A DNA stretch of 64,000 nt from an uncultured Ignavibacteria bacterium (GTDB lineage Bacteria; Bacteroidota; Ignavibacteria; SZUA-365), in the NCBI GenBank assembly GCA_913061095.1, contig CAJXVM010000003.1, positions 124,001-188,000 on the forward strand. Reading direction: 5' to 3'. The notes beneath the pieces are model-generated. The model was not told where the DNA came from and did no database searches. It worked only from the letters and a program-made list of their open reading frames with translations. The position numbers were made by a program, and so were the translations under genes. This document shows positions 57,280 through 64,000 of this stretch, piece by piece (the first letter of the stretch is position 1; each line of letters begins with the position of its first letter).

Positions 57280-58289
57280 GCGATCTGCTCCTCGTCGGGC
57301 TGTTCGGTGATGCTGAGGAAGTAATCCTCAAGCGAGCGCCGCGGCGCGAAACCGGAGACGGCGATCCCCGCCTCCACCAGCGCCGCGTTCGTCCGCGCCA
57401 GATCGGCCTCCTCCATGATACAGTGAATGCCGTCGTCGCGCAGGTCGATGTCCTGCACGCGTTCGATACTCTTCAGGATCTCGAGCGCCCGGTCTTCGGG
57501 CTCCGCGTTGACGCGCACGGCGATGCGGTCGTGGCTGAGCAGCTCCCGCACGCGGCCCTGCACGACAAGCTGTCCGCGGTGCAGGATGCACATGCGCGTG
57601 GCGACCTGCTCGATTTCGTTGAGGAGATGCGACGAGAGGAAAATCGTCATCCCGTGCTCACGGTTGAGACGGAGGATGAGTTCGCGGACCTCCTTCATGC
57701 CCTGCGGATCGAGTCCGTTCGTCGGCTCGTCCAGAATCAGCAGCTCCGGATCCGGCAGCAGGGCCTGTGCGATGCCGAGGCGCTGCTTCATGCCGTGCGA
57801 ATAGGCCTTGACGCGATCCTTCGCGCGGTCGGCGAGTCCGACGATGTGCAGCACCTCCGCGATGCGCTCCCGGTCGACCTCCCCGTACAGCGCGGAGACG
57901 ATCTCGAGGTTTTTCTGCGCGCTGAGGTAGAGGTAGAAATCGGGACGCTCGACGAGCCCGCCCACGCGCGCGAGCACGCTGCGATGCTGCCGCACGTCGG
58001 CACCGAATAGTGCAAGGGAGCCGCTTGTCGGAGCGATCAGCGTAAGCAGCATGCGGATGGTCGTGCTCTTGCCGGCGCCGTTGGGACCGAGAAAACCGTA
58101 GATATCGCCACGGTGCACCTCGATGTTCAGCTGGTCGACGGCGAGACGCTTGCCGAAGCGCTTCGAGAGATTCTCGGTGCGCAGGATGATGTCGGATGCC
58201 GCGCCGGCAGTGCTGTCCCCGGCTTCACGAGTGTTACGGAATGCAGGATTCCCGTCGGATGTCAGCGTGCCGGTGTTCGGTGTATTCAT
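57276..58289 (-). CDS. ABC transporter ATP-binding protein
   Basis: A 337-aa cytoplasmic ATPase subunit. Walker A GPNGAGKSTT, Q-loop region, signature SHGMKQRLGIAQ, Walker B LLILDEPTNGLDP and the H-loop in FLSSHLLNEIEQ are all intact. The C-terminal 80 residues are a DUF4162-like regulatory extension, as in ABC-2 exporters. No permease gene is adjacent, so it must pair with one elsewhere or be an orphan. The extra 30 residues at the N-terminus are polar and may not be translated. Tightly coupled to the DUF2723 gene downstream. Confidence 0.93.
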   Translation of the reverse strand: MNTPNTGTLTSDGNPAFRNTREAGDSTAGAASDIILRTENLSKRFGKRLAVDQLNIEVHRGDIYGFLGPNGAGKSTTIRMLLTLIAPTSGSLALFGADVRQHRSVLARVGGLVERPDFYLYLSAQKNLEIVSALYGEVDRERIAEVLHIVGLADRAKDRVKAYSHGMKQRLGIAQALLPDPELLILDEPTNGLDPQGMKEVRELILRLNREHGMTIFLSSHLLNEIEQVATRMCILHRGQLVVQGRVRELLSHDRIAVRVNAEPEDRALEILKSIERVQDIDLRDDGIHCIMEEADLARTNAALVEAGIAVSGFAPRRSLEDYFLSITEQPDEEQIA

Positions 58290-58317
58290 GGCGGTGCTGC
58301 GGATGAAACAACAGTTG

Positions 58318-58884
58318 TCAGAGATAGAGGATCAGGAAGATCGCGGGGATGAGGATGCCGACGCCGGTCAGCCATGCGCCGCGTCCGGTGATGCCCTTCT
58401 TGCCCTTGAGGATGAAGAGTCCCGAAATCGCGAGCAGTATCAGTGCGCCGGCAAAAATGTCGGCGAACCAGGTCCAGAGTCCCCGCGGTGTATTATAGTG
58501 GAGATAATTGGATTCAAAAAACACCGGACGCCGCCGTGCGTGCTCGAGCACGCCCGCCCCGCTCTCGCGATCGACGATCACACTTCCGCCGTCGAGAAAA
58601 ATTTTCAGTGTGGCCCCGTCGGGAAAGTAATGCTTTTTGTAGTTGTTCTCCTCGTCGAACTGCGCGAGAAGCTCGAGCGCGTCATCTTTCGTGAAGTCGT
58701 CCGGTGAGATGCCGCCCTGCACCTGGATTTCCATGCGGGTGATGGAATAGTTGGGATCCCATTCCTTGATATGATTGAGTGCGATGCCGGAAATGGCATA
58801 GATCACGGTCATGCCCGCAAACAGATAGCCGAGATCGCGATGAATCGCCTGGTTCCATTTGCGGATGCGTTGGGTAAGTTTCAT
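58318..58884 (-). CDS. PepSY-associated membrane protein
   Basis: A 188-aa inner-membrane protein. The N-terminal helix region RKWNQAIHRDLGYLFAGMTV and the next segment ISGIALNHIKEWDPNY are typical of PepSY_TM proteins (iron-reductase-like or siderophore-linked). Two further helices are at the C-terminus. The large domain between helices 1 and 2 (about residues 50-120) is soluble and probably periplasmic. The ABC gene follows 28 bases downstream. Confidence 0.85.
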   Translation of the reverse strand: MKLTQRIRKWNQAIHRDLGYLFAGMTVIYAISGIALNHIKEWDPNYSITRMEIQVQGGISPDDFTKDDALELLAQFDEENNYKKHYFPDGATLKIFLDGGSVIVDRESGAGVLEHARRRPVFFESNYLHYNTPRGLWTWFADIFAGALILLAISGLFILKGKKGITGRGAWLTGVGILIPAIFLILYL

Positions 58885-58895
58885 AAAGGCTATTA

Positions 58896-58923
58896 GCTGT
58901 TGGCCGTTGGCGGTTGTTGGTTA
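58896..58923 (+). repeat. GTTGGC-heptamer-like repeat (type C)
   Basis: GCTGTTGGCCGTTGGC followed by GGTTGTTGGTTA, built from near-heptamers of GTTGGCY. A second copy with the same 16-base core is at 63112-63127. Confidence 0.6.
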
Positions 58924-59006
58924 CGTGTCATCCAGAGAACAGGCGAAGCACTGCAGACTGAATCAATCGTGCTCGTGCTCGTGCTTGCATAACCCCAAAT
59001 ATACAA

Positions 59007-59030
59007 AAGGCCGGATATTCACCCGGCCTT
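59007..59030 (-). terminator. rho-independent terminator of the OB-fold lipoprotein gene
   Basis: Stem AAGGCCGG / CCGGCCTT with an eight-base loop; on the - strand it is followed by TTGTATATTT. It lies between the lipoprotein and PepSY genes. Confidence 0.75.
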
Positions 59031-59055
59031 CTGAAAAATCGATCGGAAGCGTAAC

Positions 59056-59769
59056 TCAGTGCGCGTGCTCCTCGGCACCTTCGTCGGCTGTAGGCTGCTT
59101 CGCAACGGGAGCCTCGCTGCCATCCTTCATCTTGTACGTGATGCACTCGATGTGCCACTGGGAGAGGTACGGCTTGCCGCTCTCTTCGAGTTCCTTGCGC
59201 ATGGCGTTGACGGCGTCCATGCCCTGCGGTTCGACGTGTCCGTCATTGCCGGCCGCGACATGCTCGCCTTCGGCCATTTCACCCTCGGCTACCTCGCCCT
59301 CGGGCATTTCGCCTTCCATCTGGTCCATTTCCTTCTCGTGCTCGGCGAGGTCCTGTCCGGCATGATCGTGTGCGGCTTCTTCGTTGCCTTCCTCGGCGGC
59401 CTGGCGGATCTCCGCCTCCCACTCGTCAAGATAGGCGGCGTCGATGCGGGTCTCCTTGAGGACGCCCGTCACCACGATGTCGCTGCCCTCGAGCTCGCGT
59501 GCGAAGGCGGGCATGTCTTCCGGAGCTTCGACGCGGATTTTCTCATTGGTTTCCACGTCAGTCAGATGCACGCGGCGTCCGCCATGCTTACACACATGCG
59601 TGACCGTGCCCTCGAGCACCACTTCCTTGTCGTTCATCGGCTCGGGCTGCTCGAGCAGTGCCGTGACCTTCATCACATCACCGGCGGCAGCGTCGGTATC
59701 CTGCGATTCCTGCTGTCCGCAGGCCGTGAAAAGCAGCGCCATGAGCGTAAAAGTAAGAAGCTGTTTCAT
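59056..59769 (-). CDS. lipoprotein with OB-fold-like domain and His/Glu-rich tail
   Basis: A 237-aa lipoprotein (lipobox FTAC). Residues about 40-105 form an OB-fold-like domain (LEGTVTHVCKHGGRRVHLTD; SDIVVTGVLKET), reminiscent of small DUF4920-type periplasmic proteins. After it comes a stretch rich in His, Glu and Met (AHDHAGQDLAEHEKEMDQME, then MPEGEVAEGEMAEGEHVAAG) that looks metal-binding or flexible. The C-terminus ends EEHAH, so the protein may chelate a metal. It is followed by its own terminator. Confidence 0.75.
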   Translation of the reverse strand: MKQLLTFTLMALLFTACGQQESQDTDAAAGDVMKVTALLEQPEPMNDKEVVLEGTVTHVCKHGGRRVHLTDVETNEKIRVEAPEDMPAFARELEGSDIVVTGVLKETRIDAAYLDEWEAEIRQAAEEGNEEAAHDHAGQDLAEHEKEMDQMEGEMPEGEVAEGEMAEGEHVAAGNDGHVEPQGMDAVNAMRKELEESGKPYLSQWHIECITYKMKDGSEAPVAKQPTADEGAEEHAH

Positions 59770-59937
59770 TCCGTCTCCTTTGTAAAAAATGTGCTGTATA
59801 AAGATACTGGAATTTCGTCCGTGAATATCTTCTAACTTAGTAAAATATGAAGAAACAATGGATTGGGCAATGGAATTCGGGATGTCATCGGGGACGGGAA
59901 AACCCGAGCCGAAGCTTCATTCCGGCCAGAAGAGGCC

Positions 59938-59962
59938 GAGCCGTTGGCTCGGCCCTACGAAC
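59938..59962 (+). repeat. type A repeat
   Basis: GAGCCGTTGGCTCGGCCCTA then CGAAC, identical over 21 bases to the copy at 43336. The hairpin is GAGCC-GTT-GGCTC. It ends directly at the stop codon of hutI. Confidence 0.85.
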
Positions 59963-61222
59963 CTACGCGTTCGCGTAGCGTTTTTCCAGCACGATGCGGC
60001 CGTTTTTCACGACGGTGTTGAGGTGATTGACCCCGTAATGGTAGATGATGCGGTGATACGTGGGTGTGTCGAACATGAGGAAATCGGCCTGCTTGCCCTC
60101 CTCGATGCTGCCGTGTGTGTCGGCGCGGTCGAGCGCGGCCGCAGCGTTGATGGTGACCGCGGTGATGATTTCCTCCATGGTCATGCGCATCTGCAGGGCG
60201 GCCAGACTCATCATGAGCTGAATGTTCTCGCTCATGCAGGAGCCGGGATTGGCGTCGGTGGCGAGCGCCACGGGGAGTCCGGCATCGATCAGGCGGCGCG
60301 CATCCGGAAAAGGCTCACCGAGAAAGAGCGAGACGCCCGGCAGCATCGTGGCAATGGTGCCGCTTTTCTTCATGCGCTCGATCCCCTCGTCGCTGATGTG
60401 ATCAAGATGGTCGGCGGACGCCGCATGCATGTCAGCGGCCAGCTCGGAACCGGATCCCGCCGTGATCTGATCGGCGTGCACGCGCACCTTCAAACCCAGC
60501 TCGCGGGCGCGCGTGAACACCGCATGCGCCTCCTCGAGCGAAAAGGCGTTTTGCTCGACGAACACATCGCAGTACTCCGCCAGCCTGCGCGAGGCCACTT
60601 CCGGCAGCATCTCCTCGAGCACCATGCGCAGGTATTCCTCCCTCCTGTCCTTATAGTCGAAGGGAATGGTATGCGCGCCGAGAAAGGTCGGCACAATCTC
60701 CACGACGTGCAGATCCTTCAATTCATTGATCACCTCGAGCATCTTGATCTCGTTTTCGGTGTCGAGGCCGTAGCCGCTCTTTATCTCCACGGTGGTGGAT
60801 CCGAAACCGAGACAGCTGTCGAGCCGGTGCAGGGCGTATTCGGTCAGCTCCACCTTGCTCGCGGCGCGCGTGGCTTTCACCGTCGTGTTGATGCCGCCGC
60901 CGGACGCCGCGATTTCCGCATACGTGGCACCGGCGATGCGGCGGGCGAATTCCTCTTCCCGCGCACCGGCAAACACCAGGTGCGTATGTGAATCCACGAA
61001 GCCGGGAAGGATGGTCTTGCCCATTGCGCTCACCGTGCGCTCGGCGTCGCTGATGTCGATGCCGTCGGAGGGACCTACGTATGTGATCTTCCCGTCCTTC
61101 ACACCGACGGCGGCATCCTCGATCACGCCGATCTCGCGCATGTCCGCGCCGCGGCGGGCCGCGCCGTTCGAGCCGCCGGCGGTGACGACCTGGTTGGCAT
61201 TGTAGAAAATCAGATCCATCAT
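59963..61222 (-). CDS. hutI: imidazolonepropionase
   Basis: A 419-aa amidohydrolase that opens the ring of 4-imidazolone-5-propionate in histidine degradation. Motifs: [14 protein letters not shown] (metal His pair), [37 protein letters not shown] and [12 protein letters not shown], all in the usual order and at normal length. No other hut gene is in this window. It starts three bases after the stop of aspS (CGGAAGTAAGCC before ATG), so it is co-transcribed with aspS, an unusual pairing. Confidence 0.96.
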   Translation of the reverse strand: MMDLIFYNANQVVTAGGSNGAARRGADMREIGVIEDAAVGVKDGKITYVGPSDGIDISDAERTVSAMGKTILPGFVDSHTHLVFAGAREEEFARRIAGATYAEIAASGGGINTTVKATRAASKVELTEYALHRLDSCLGFGSTTVEIKSGYGLDTENEIKMLEVINELKDLHVVEIVPTFLGAHTIPFDYKDRREEYLRMVLEEMLPEVASRRLAEYCDVFVEQNAFSLEEAHAVFTRARELGLKVRVHADQITAGSGSELAADMHAASADHLDHISDEGIERMKKSGTIATMLPGVSLFLGEPFPDARRLIDAGLPVALATDANPGSCMSENIQLMMSLAALQMRMTMEEIITAVTINAAAALDRADTHGSIEEGKQADFLMFDTPTYHRIIYHYGVNHLNTVVKNGRIVLEKRYANA

Positions 61223-61225
61223 GGC

Positions 61226-62998
61226 TTACTTCCGGAGTTCGATGTGCAGTTCCTTGAGCTGTTCGGCGGAAGGATGCGACGGTGCGCCGTCCATCAGCGA
61301 CAGGGCGCTGTTGGTTTTCGGGAAGGCGATGACCTCGCGGATGCTCGTGATGCCCGCGAGCAGCGTGATGATGCGGTCGAGTCCGAGCGCGATGCCGCCG
61401 TGCGGCGGTGCCCCGTAGCGGAACGCATTGATGAGGAAGCCGAACTTCTCCTCGATCTCCTTCTCTGAGAGACCGAGCACCGAAAAGATTTTCGCCTGCA
61501 GCGCGCTGTCGTGGATGCGGATGCTGCCGCTTCCCACCTCGCTGCCGTTCCAGACCAGGTCGTAGCAGTCCGCCCGGGCCCTGAGGGGATCGCTGTCGAG
61601 CAGCGGAATATCCTCGGGTTTCGGTCCGGTGAAGGGATGATGCTCGGCGTAATAGCGCTGCGTTTCGTCGTCCCACTGGAACAGCGGGAAATCCACCACC
61701 CATAGAAGGCGATGCGCCCTGCGGTCGACGAGATCCAGTTCCTTCGCCAGCTCCACGCGCAGCGTGCCCAGCGCCTCGAGCGCGAGCTTGCGGCGCGCGT
61801 CGGCGACGATGAGGATGAGGTCGCCGTCCTCTGCGGCCATGGACTCGCGGATGCCCGCGAGCTGTTCGTCGGAGAGAAATTTCGCGATCGGCGACGTGAG
61901 TCCGCCGTCCGCGGCTTTCATCCACACGAGTCCGCCCATCCCCAGCGCCTTGGCGCGCTCGGTGACTTCGTCGAGTTTCTTTCGGCTGAATTCCTCGGCG
62001 CGTCCCTTGACGTTGATGCCCGAGACAATGCCGTCCTTCTCCAGCGCGCCGCTGAACACCTTGAACTCCGCCCCGCGCAGCACGTCGCTGAGCGTGACCA
62101 GCTCCATGTCGAAGCGCAGGTCGGGCTTGTCCGATCCGTAGCGCTCCAGCGCTTCGTAATAATCCATCACCGGGATGGGCAGCTCGAGGTCGACATCCAG
62201 CGTCTCCTTGAGCATGCGCTGGATCAGTCCCTCGATCAGGCGGTAGACGTCCTGCGCGTGCACGAAGGACATCTCGAGGTCGATCTGCGTGAACTCGGGC
62301 TGGCGGTCGGCGCGGAGGTCTTCGTCGCGGAAGCACTTGACGATCTGCATGTAGCGGTCGAAGCCCGAAACCATGAGCAGCTGCTTGTAGGTCTGCGGCG
62401 ACTGCGGCAGCGCGTAGAAGCGACCGGCATGGATGCGGCTCGGCACGAGATAGTCCCGCGCCCCCTCGGGCGTGCTTTTCATCAGCACCGGCGTTTCGAT
62501 TTCGACGAAGTCGTGCTCGTCGAAGTAGCGGTGTACCACCTGGTAGACCTTGCTGCGGAGGAGCAGATTCTTCTGCAGCACGGGACGCCGCAGGTCGAGA
62601 TAGCGGTACTTGAGGCGGAGATCCTCGTAGGCGTCGACGTCGTCTTCGATTTCGAAGGGGGGGATTTCCGAGCGGTTAAGGATCTCGAACGCATCGACGA
62701 TGACCTCGATCCCGCCGGTGGGCATCTCGTCGTTGGCCATGCCTTCGGGACGCGCCTGCACCGTGCCCGTGACAGACAGCACGTACTCCGAACGCAGTTC
62801 ATGCGCCTGCTCGTGCACCTCTGCGTTGTGCTGCGGCGCGAAGACGACCTGTGTGAGTCCGTAGCGGTCGCGCAGGTCGATGAAAATCATCCCGCCGAGG
62901 TCGCGCCTGCCGTCCACCCAGCCGTTGAGCGTGACGGTTTCGCCGGTGTTCGCGGCGCGAAGCGCGCCGCAGGTATGTGTCCGTTGTGTAAACTGCAT
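61226..62998 (-). CDS. aspS: aspartyl-tRNA synthetase
   Basis: A 590-aa bacterial-type class II synthetase. The N-terminal OB-fold anticodon domain starts with [20 protein letters not shown]. Catalytic motifs: the motif 2 [20 protein letters not shown], the [18 protein letters not shown] loop and motif 3 [14 protein letters not shown] near the end. A bacterial insertion (GAD) domain sits between, at about 300-420. ATG 62998 is taken because AGGCGG lies six bases before it; ATG 63004 is the other option and would put AGGCGG directly at the start. Confidence 0.97.
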   Translation of the reverse strand: MQFTQRTHTCGALRAANTGETVTLNGWVDGRRDLGGMIFIDLRDRYGLTQVVFAPQHNAEVHEQAHELRSEYVLSVTGTVQARPEGMANDEMPTGGIEVIVDAFEILNRSEIPPFEIEDDVDAYEDLRLKYRYLDLRRPVLQKNLLLRSKVYQVVHRYFDEHDFVEIETPVLMKSTPEGARDYLVPSRIHAGRFYALPQSPQTYKQLLMVSGFDRYMQIVKCFRDEDLRADRQPEFTQIDLEMSFVHAQDVYRLIEGLIQRMLKETLDVDLELPIPVMDYYEALERYGSDKPDLRFDMELVTLSDVLRGAEFKVFSGALEKDGIVSGINVKGRAEEFSRKKLDEVTERAKALGMGGLVWMKAADGGLTSPIAKFLSDEQLAGIRESMAAEDGDLILIVADARRKLALEALGTLRVELAKELDLVDRRAHRLLWVVDFPLFQWDDETQRYYAEHHPFTGPKPEDIPLLDSDPLRARADCYDLVWNGSEVGSGSIRIHDSALQAKIFSVLGLSEKEIEEKFGFLINAFRYGAPPHGGIALGLDRIITLLAGITSIREVIAFPKTNSALSLMDGAPSHPSAEQLKELHIELRK

Positions 62999-63100
62999 GT
63001 GCATCCGCCTGTTGGTTTCGAATCAAACAATAAATATAGCGATTGGACGGAGGGAGGGCAAAAAGGCCGCCGAAAGCCCGCCGAAGCTTTGCGGAGGCGG

Positions 63101-63130
63101 GTTGGTCGTTGGCTGTTGGCCGTTGGCCGG
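63101..63130 (+). repeat. GTTGGC-heptamer-like repeat (type C)
   Basis: GTTGGTC-GTTGGCT-GTTGGCC-GTTGGCC, four near-identical heptamers in the gap between aspS and the next gene, sharing 16 bases with 58896. Just upstream CCGCC/GGCGG (63080-63100) can form another hairpin. Confidence 0.75.
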
Positions 63131-63228
63131 CAAGGCGGGACGGAGACGGGTTGGTTATGAGATATCCGCATCGTATAATGTTCATACCGTCGCAGAACGT
63201 ACCATCAACAATTCGAGTGGAGGGTCTC

Positions 63229-64000
63229 ATGTTGTTTTTCAATGGTGTATTGAAAGGAATTGTTCTGTTTCTCGCGACGCTGCCGGGGACGCTGCTGTCA
63301 CAGGAAATTGTCTGGGAGCCGGTCCCGCTTGTCCATGGCGGCTATGCGGGACATATGCTCGAAGTTTCACCGGGGCGGTACCTCGTATGCGGTCCCTCCA
63401 CCCTGCACGGCTGTCACGGACGCGGAGTGTTCCTGCTGGAGGAAAACGCCAACGCATTATGGGATGTGTCGCCGGACTGGTATCCCGTGCGCGCATTGCT
63501 GCAGGCCGCGGACGGCGGCATTCTCTGCGGCAGCGCGAGCGGGATCCGGCATTCCGCGGACGGCGAGCAGTGGCAGCTGCGCGCCAACGCGGATATCGTG
63601 GCAATGAACCGCCTGCGGGACGGCAGCATCTGGGCGGCCACCGCCCACGGCGACATGCTGCGCTCCACGGATCACGGTATGCAGTGGGAAGCCCTCCCGA
63701 ACCCTCCTCCACGGGCGAACACCACGCGCCGCATCGATATGAATGAGAAGGGCTGGATCGTCGCGGGGTACAATCCGGGGACCACCTCGATCAGTACCGA
63801 CGGCGGCAGCACGTGGGAGTCAACCGTGCGGATCGACGACAGCACCAGGGTGCCCGCGTATATGACACATCCATCCCTGATTACTCAGCGCGGACGCATA
63901 TTATCCGCCTTCGCCTTCGCCGACCTCCGGGTCTCGTCCCGCAACTGGGACGGGGATGCCGCGCGGCACCGCTTCGCACCGGATTCCGAGGAACTGCATG
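63229..64000 (+). CDS. secreted Asp-box (BNR-repeat) protein, N-terminal part (3' end outside window)
   Basis: The frame from ATG 63229 stays open to the last base (257 codons). GGAGGG lies ten bases before the ATG. The start is a signal peptide (MLFFNGVLKGIVLFLATLPG, then TLLSQ). Asp-box motifs of a beta-propeller follow: SADGEQW, STDHGMQW and STDGGSTW. The overall type matches the propeller of the three T9SS proteins at 13878-20595 but without their conserved blocks, so it is only a distant relative. Whether it has a T9SS tail is beyond the window. Confidence 0.8.
   Translation, partial: MLFFNGVLKGIVLFLATLPGTLLSQEIVWEPVPLVHGGYAGHMLEVSPGRYLVCGPSTLHGCHGRGVFLLEENANALWDVSPDWYPVRALLQAADGGILCGSASGIRHSADGEQWQLRANADIVAMNRLRDGSIWAATAHGDMLRSTDHGMQWEALPNPPPRANTTRRIDMNEKGWIVAGYNPGTTSISTDGGSTWESTVRIDDSTRVPAYMTHPSLITQRGRILSAFAFADLRVSSRNWDGDAARHRFAPDSEELH

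Overview
The window comes from a GC-rich, Gram-negative bacterium, most likely of the Bacteroidota / Chlorobiota / Ignavibacteriota (FCB) group. Three tandem secreted proteins end in a type IX secretion (T9SS type A) sorting domain with the typical PNPFNPST motif. There are also several lipoproteins and a TonB-dependent receptor with an N-terminal carboxypeptidase-regulatory-like domain. The species cannot be named from this window. I see no rRNA, tRNA, CRISPR array, transposase or prophage, and no stretch over 300 bases lacks a gene. This looks like chromosomal core DNA plus lineage-specific genes.

Layout. 1-7.8 kb (+): end of a glutaryl-CoA dehydrogenase gene, guaB, a cluster of three perfect DnaA boxes, an M24 aminopeptidase, a glycosyltransferase, purD, a DUF3052-like gene and a WecB-type epimerase. 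7.9-11.1 kb (-): membrane protein, phospholipase D-like lipoprotein and aldehyde dehydrogenase. 11.2-13.6 kb (+): a secreted protein with TPR-like repeats and a double-SPOR membrane protein. 13.9-20.6 kb (+): three tandem paralogous Asp-box proteins with T9SS tails, separated by terminators. 20.7-22.9 kb (-): lipoprotein, Nudix hydrolase, UPF0173 hydrolase.

23.1-37.0 kb is the most unusual block. Three glutamate dehydrogenase genes are interleaved with three giant (1003-1054 aa) proteins that carry the ATP-grasp domain of PEP synthase / pyruvate phosphate dikinase. All three lack the usual phospho-histidine and PEP-binding domains and instead share a module with GPGRWGS and G[ST]HFFQ motifs. 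Two of the giants begin with a receiver-domain pair (first degenerate, second intact). The third begins with a GAF-like region and ends in a nucleotidyltransferase. One GDH + giant unit appears to have been tandemly duplicated, and the two GDH copies carry opposite NAD/NADP signature residues. I infer a nitrogen/carbon-node enzyme set with dedicated ATP-dependent partners.

37-63 kb is mostly on the - strand: metallophosphoesterase, outer-membrane protein, nth (+), M20/M42 peptidase, lipoprotein, acyl-CoA ligase, a metal-transport run (TonB receptor, EamA permease, CDF exporter with a hexapeptide-repeat tail, ZIP importer) and two tandem M28 peptidases. A + strand run follows (PspA, a protein with a histone-H1-like tail, two small proteins, a STAS protein). 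The window then returns to the - strand: DUF2723 glycosyltransferase, ABC ATPase, PepSY protein, OB-fold lipoprotein, hutI and aspS. A secreted Asp-box gene (+) runs off the right edge. Dispersed hairpin-forming repeats sit at the 3' ends of several - strand genes and in intergenic gaps.
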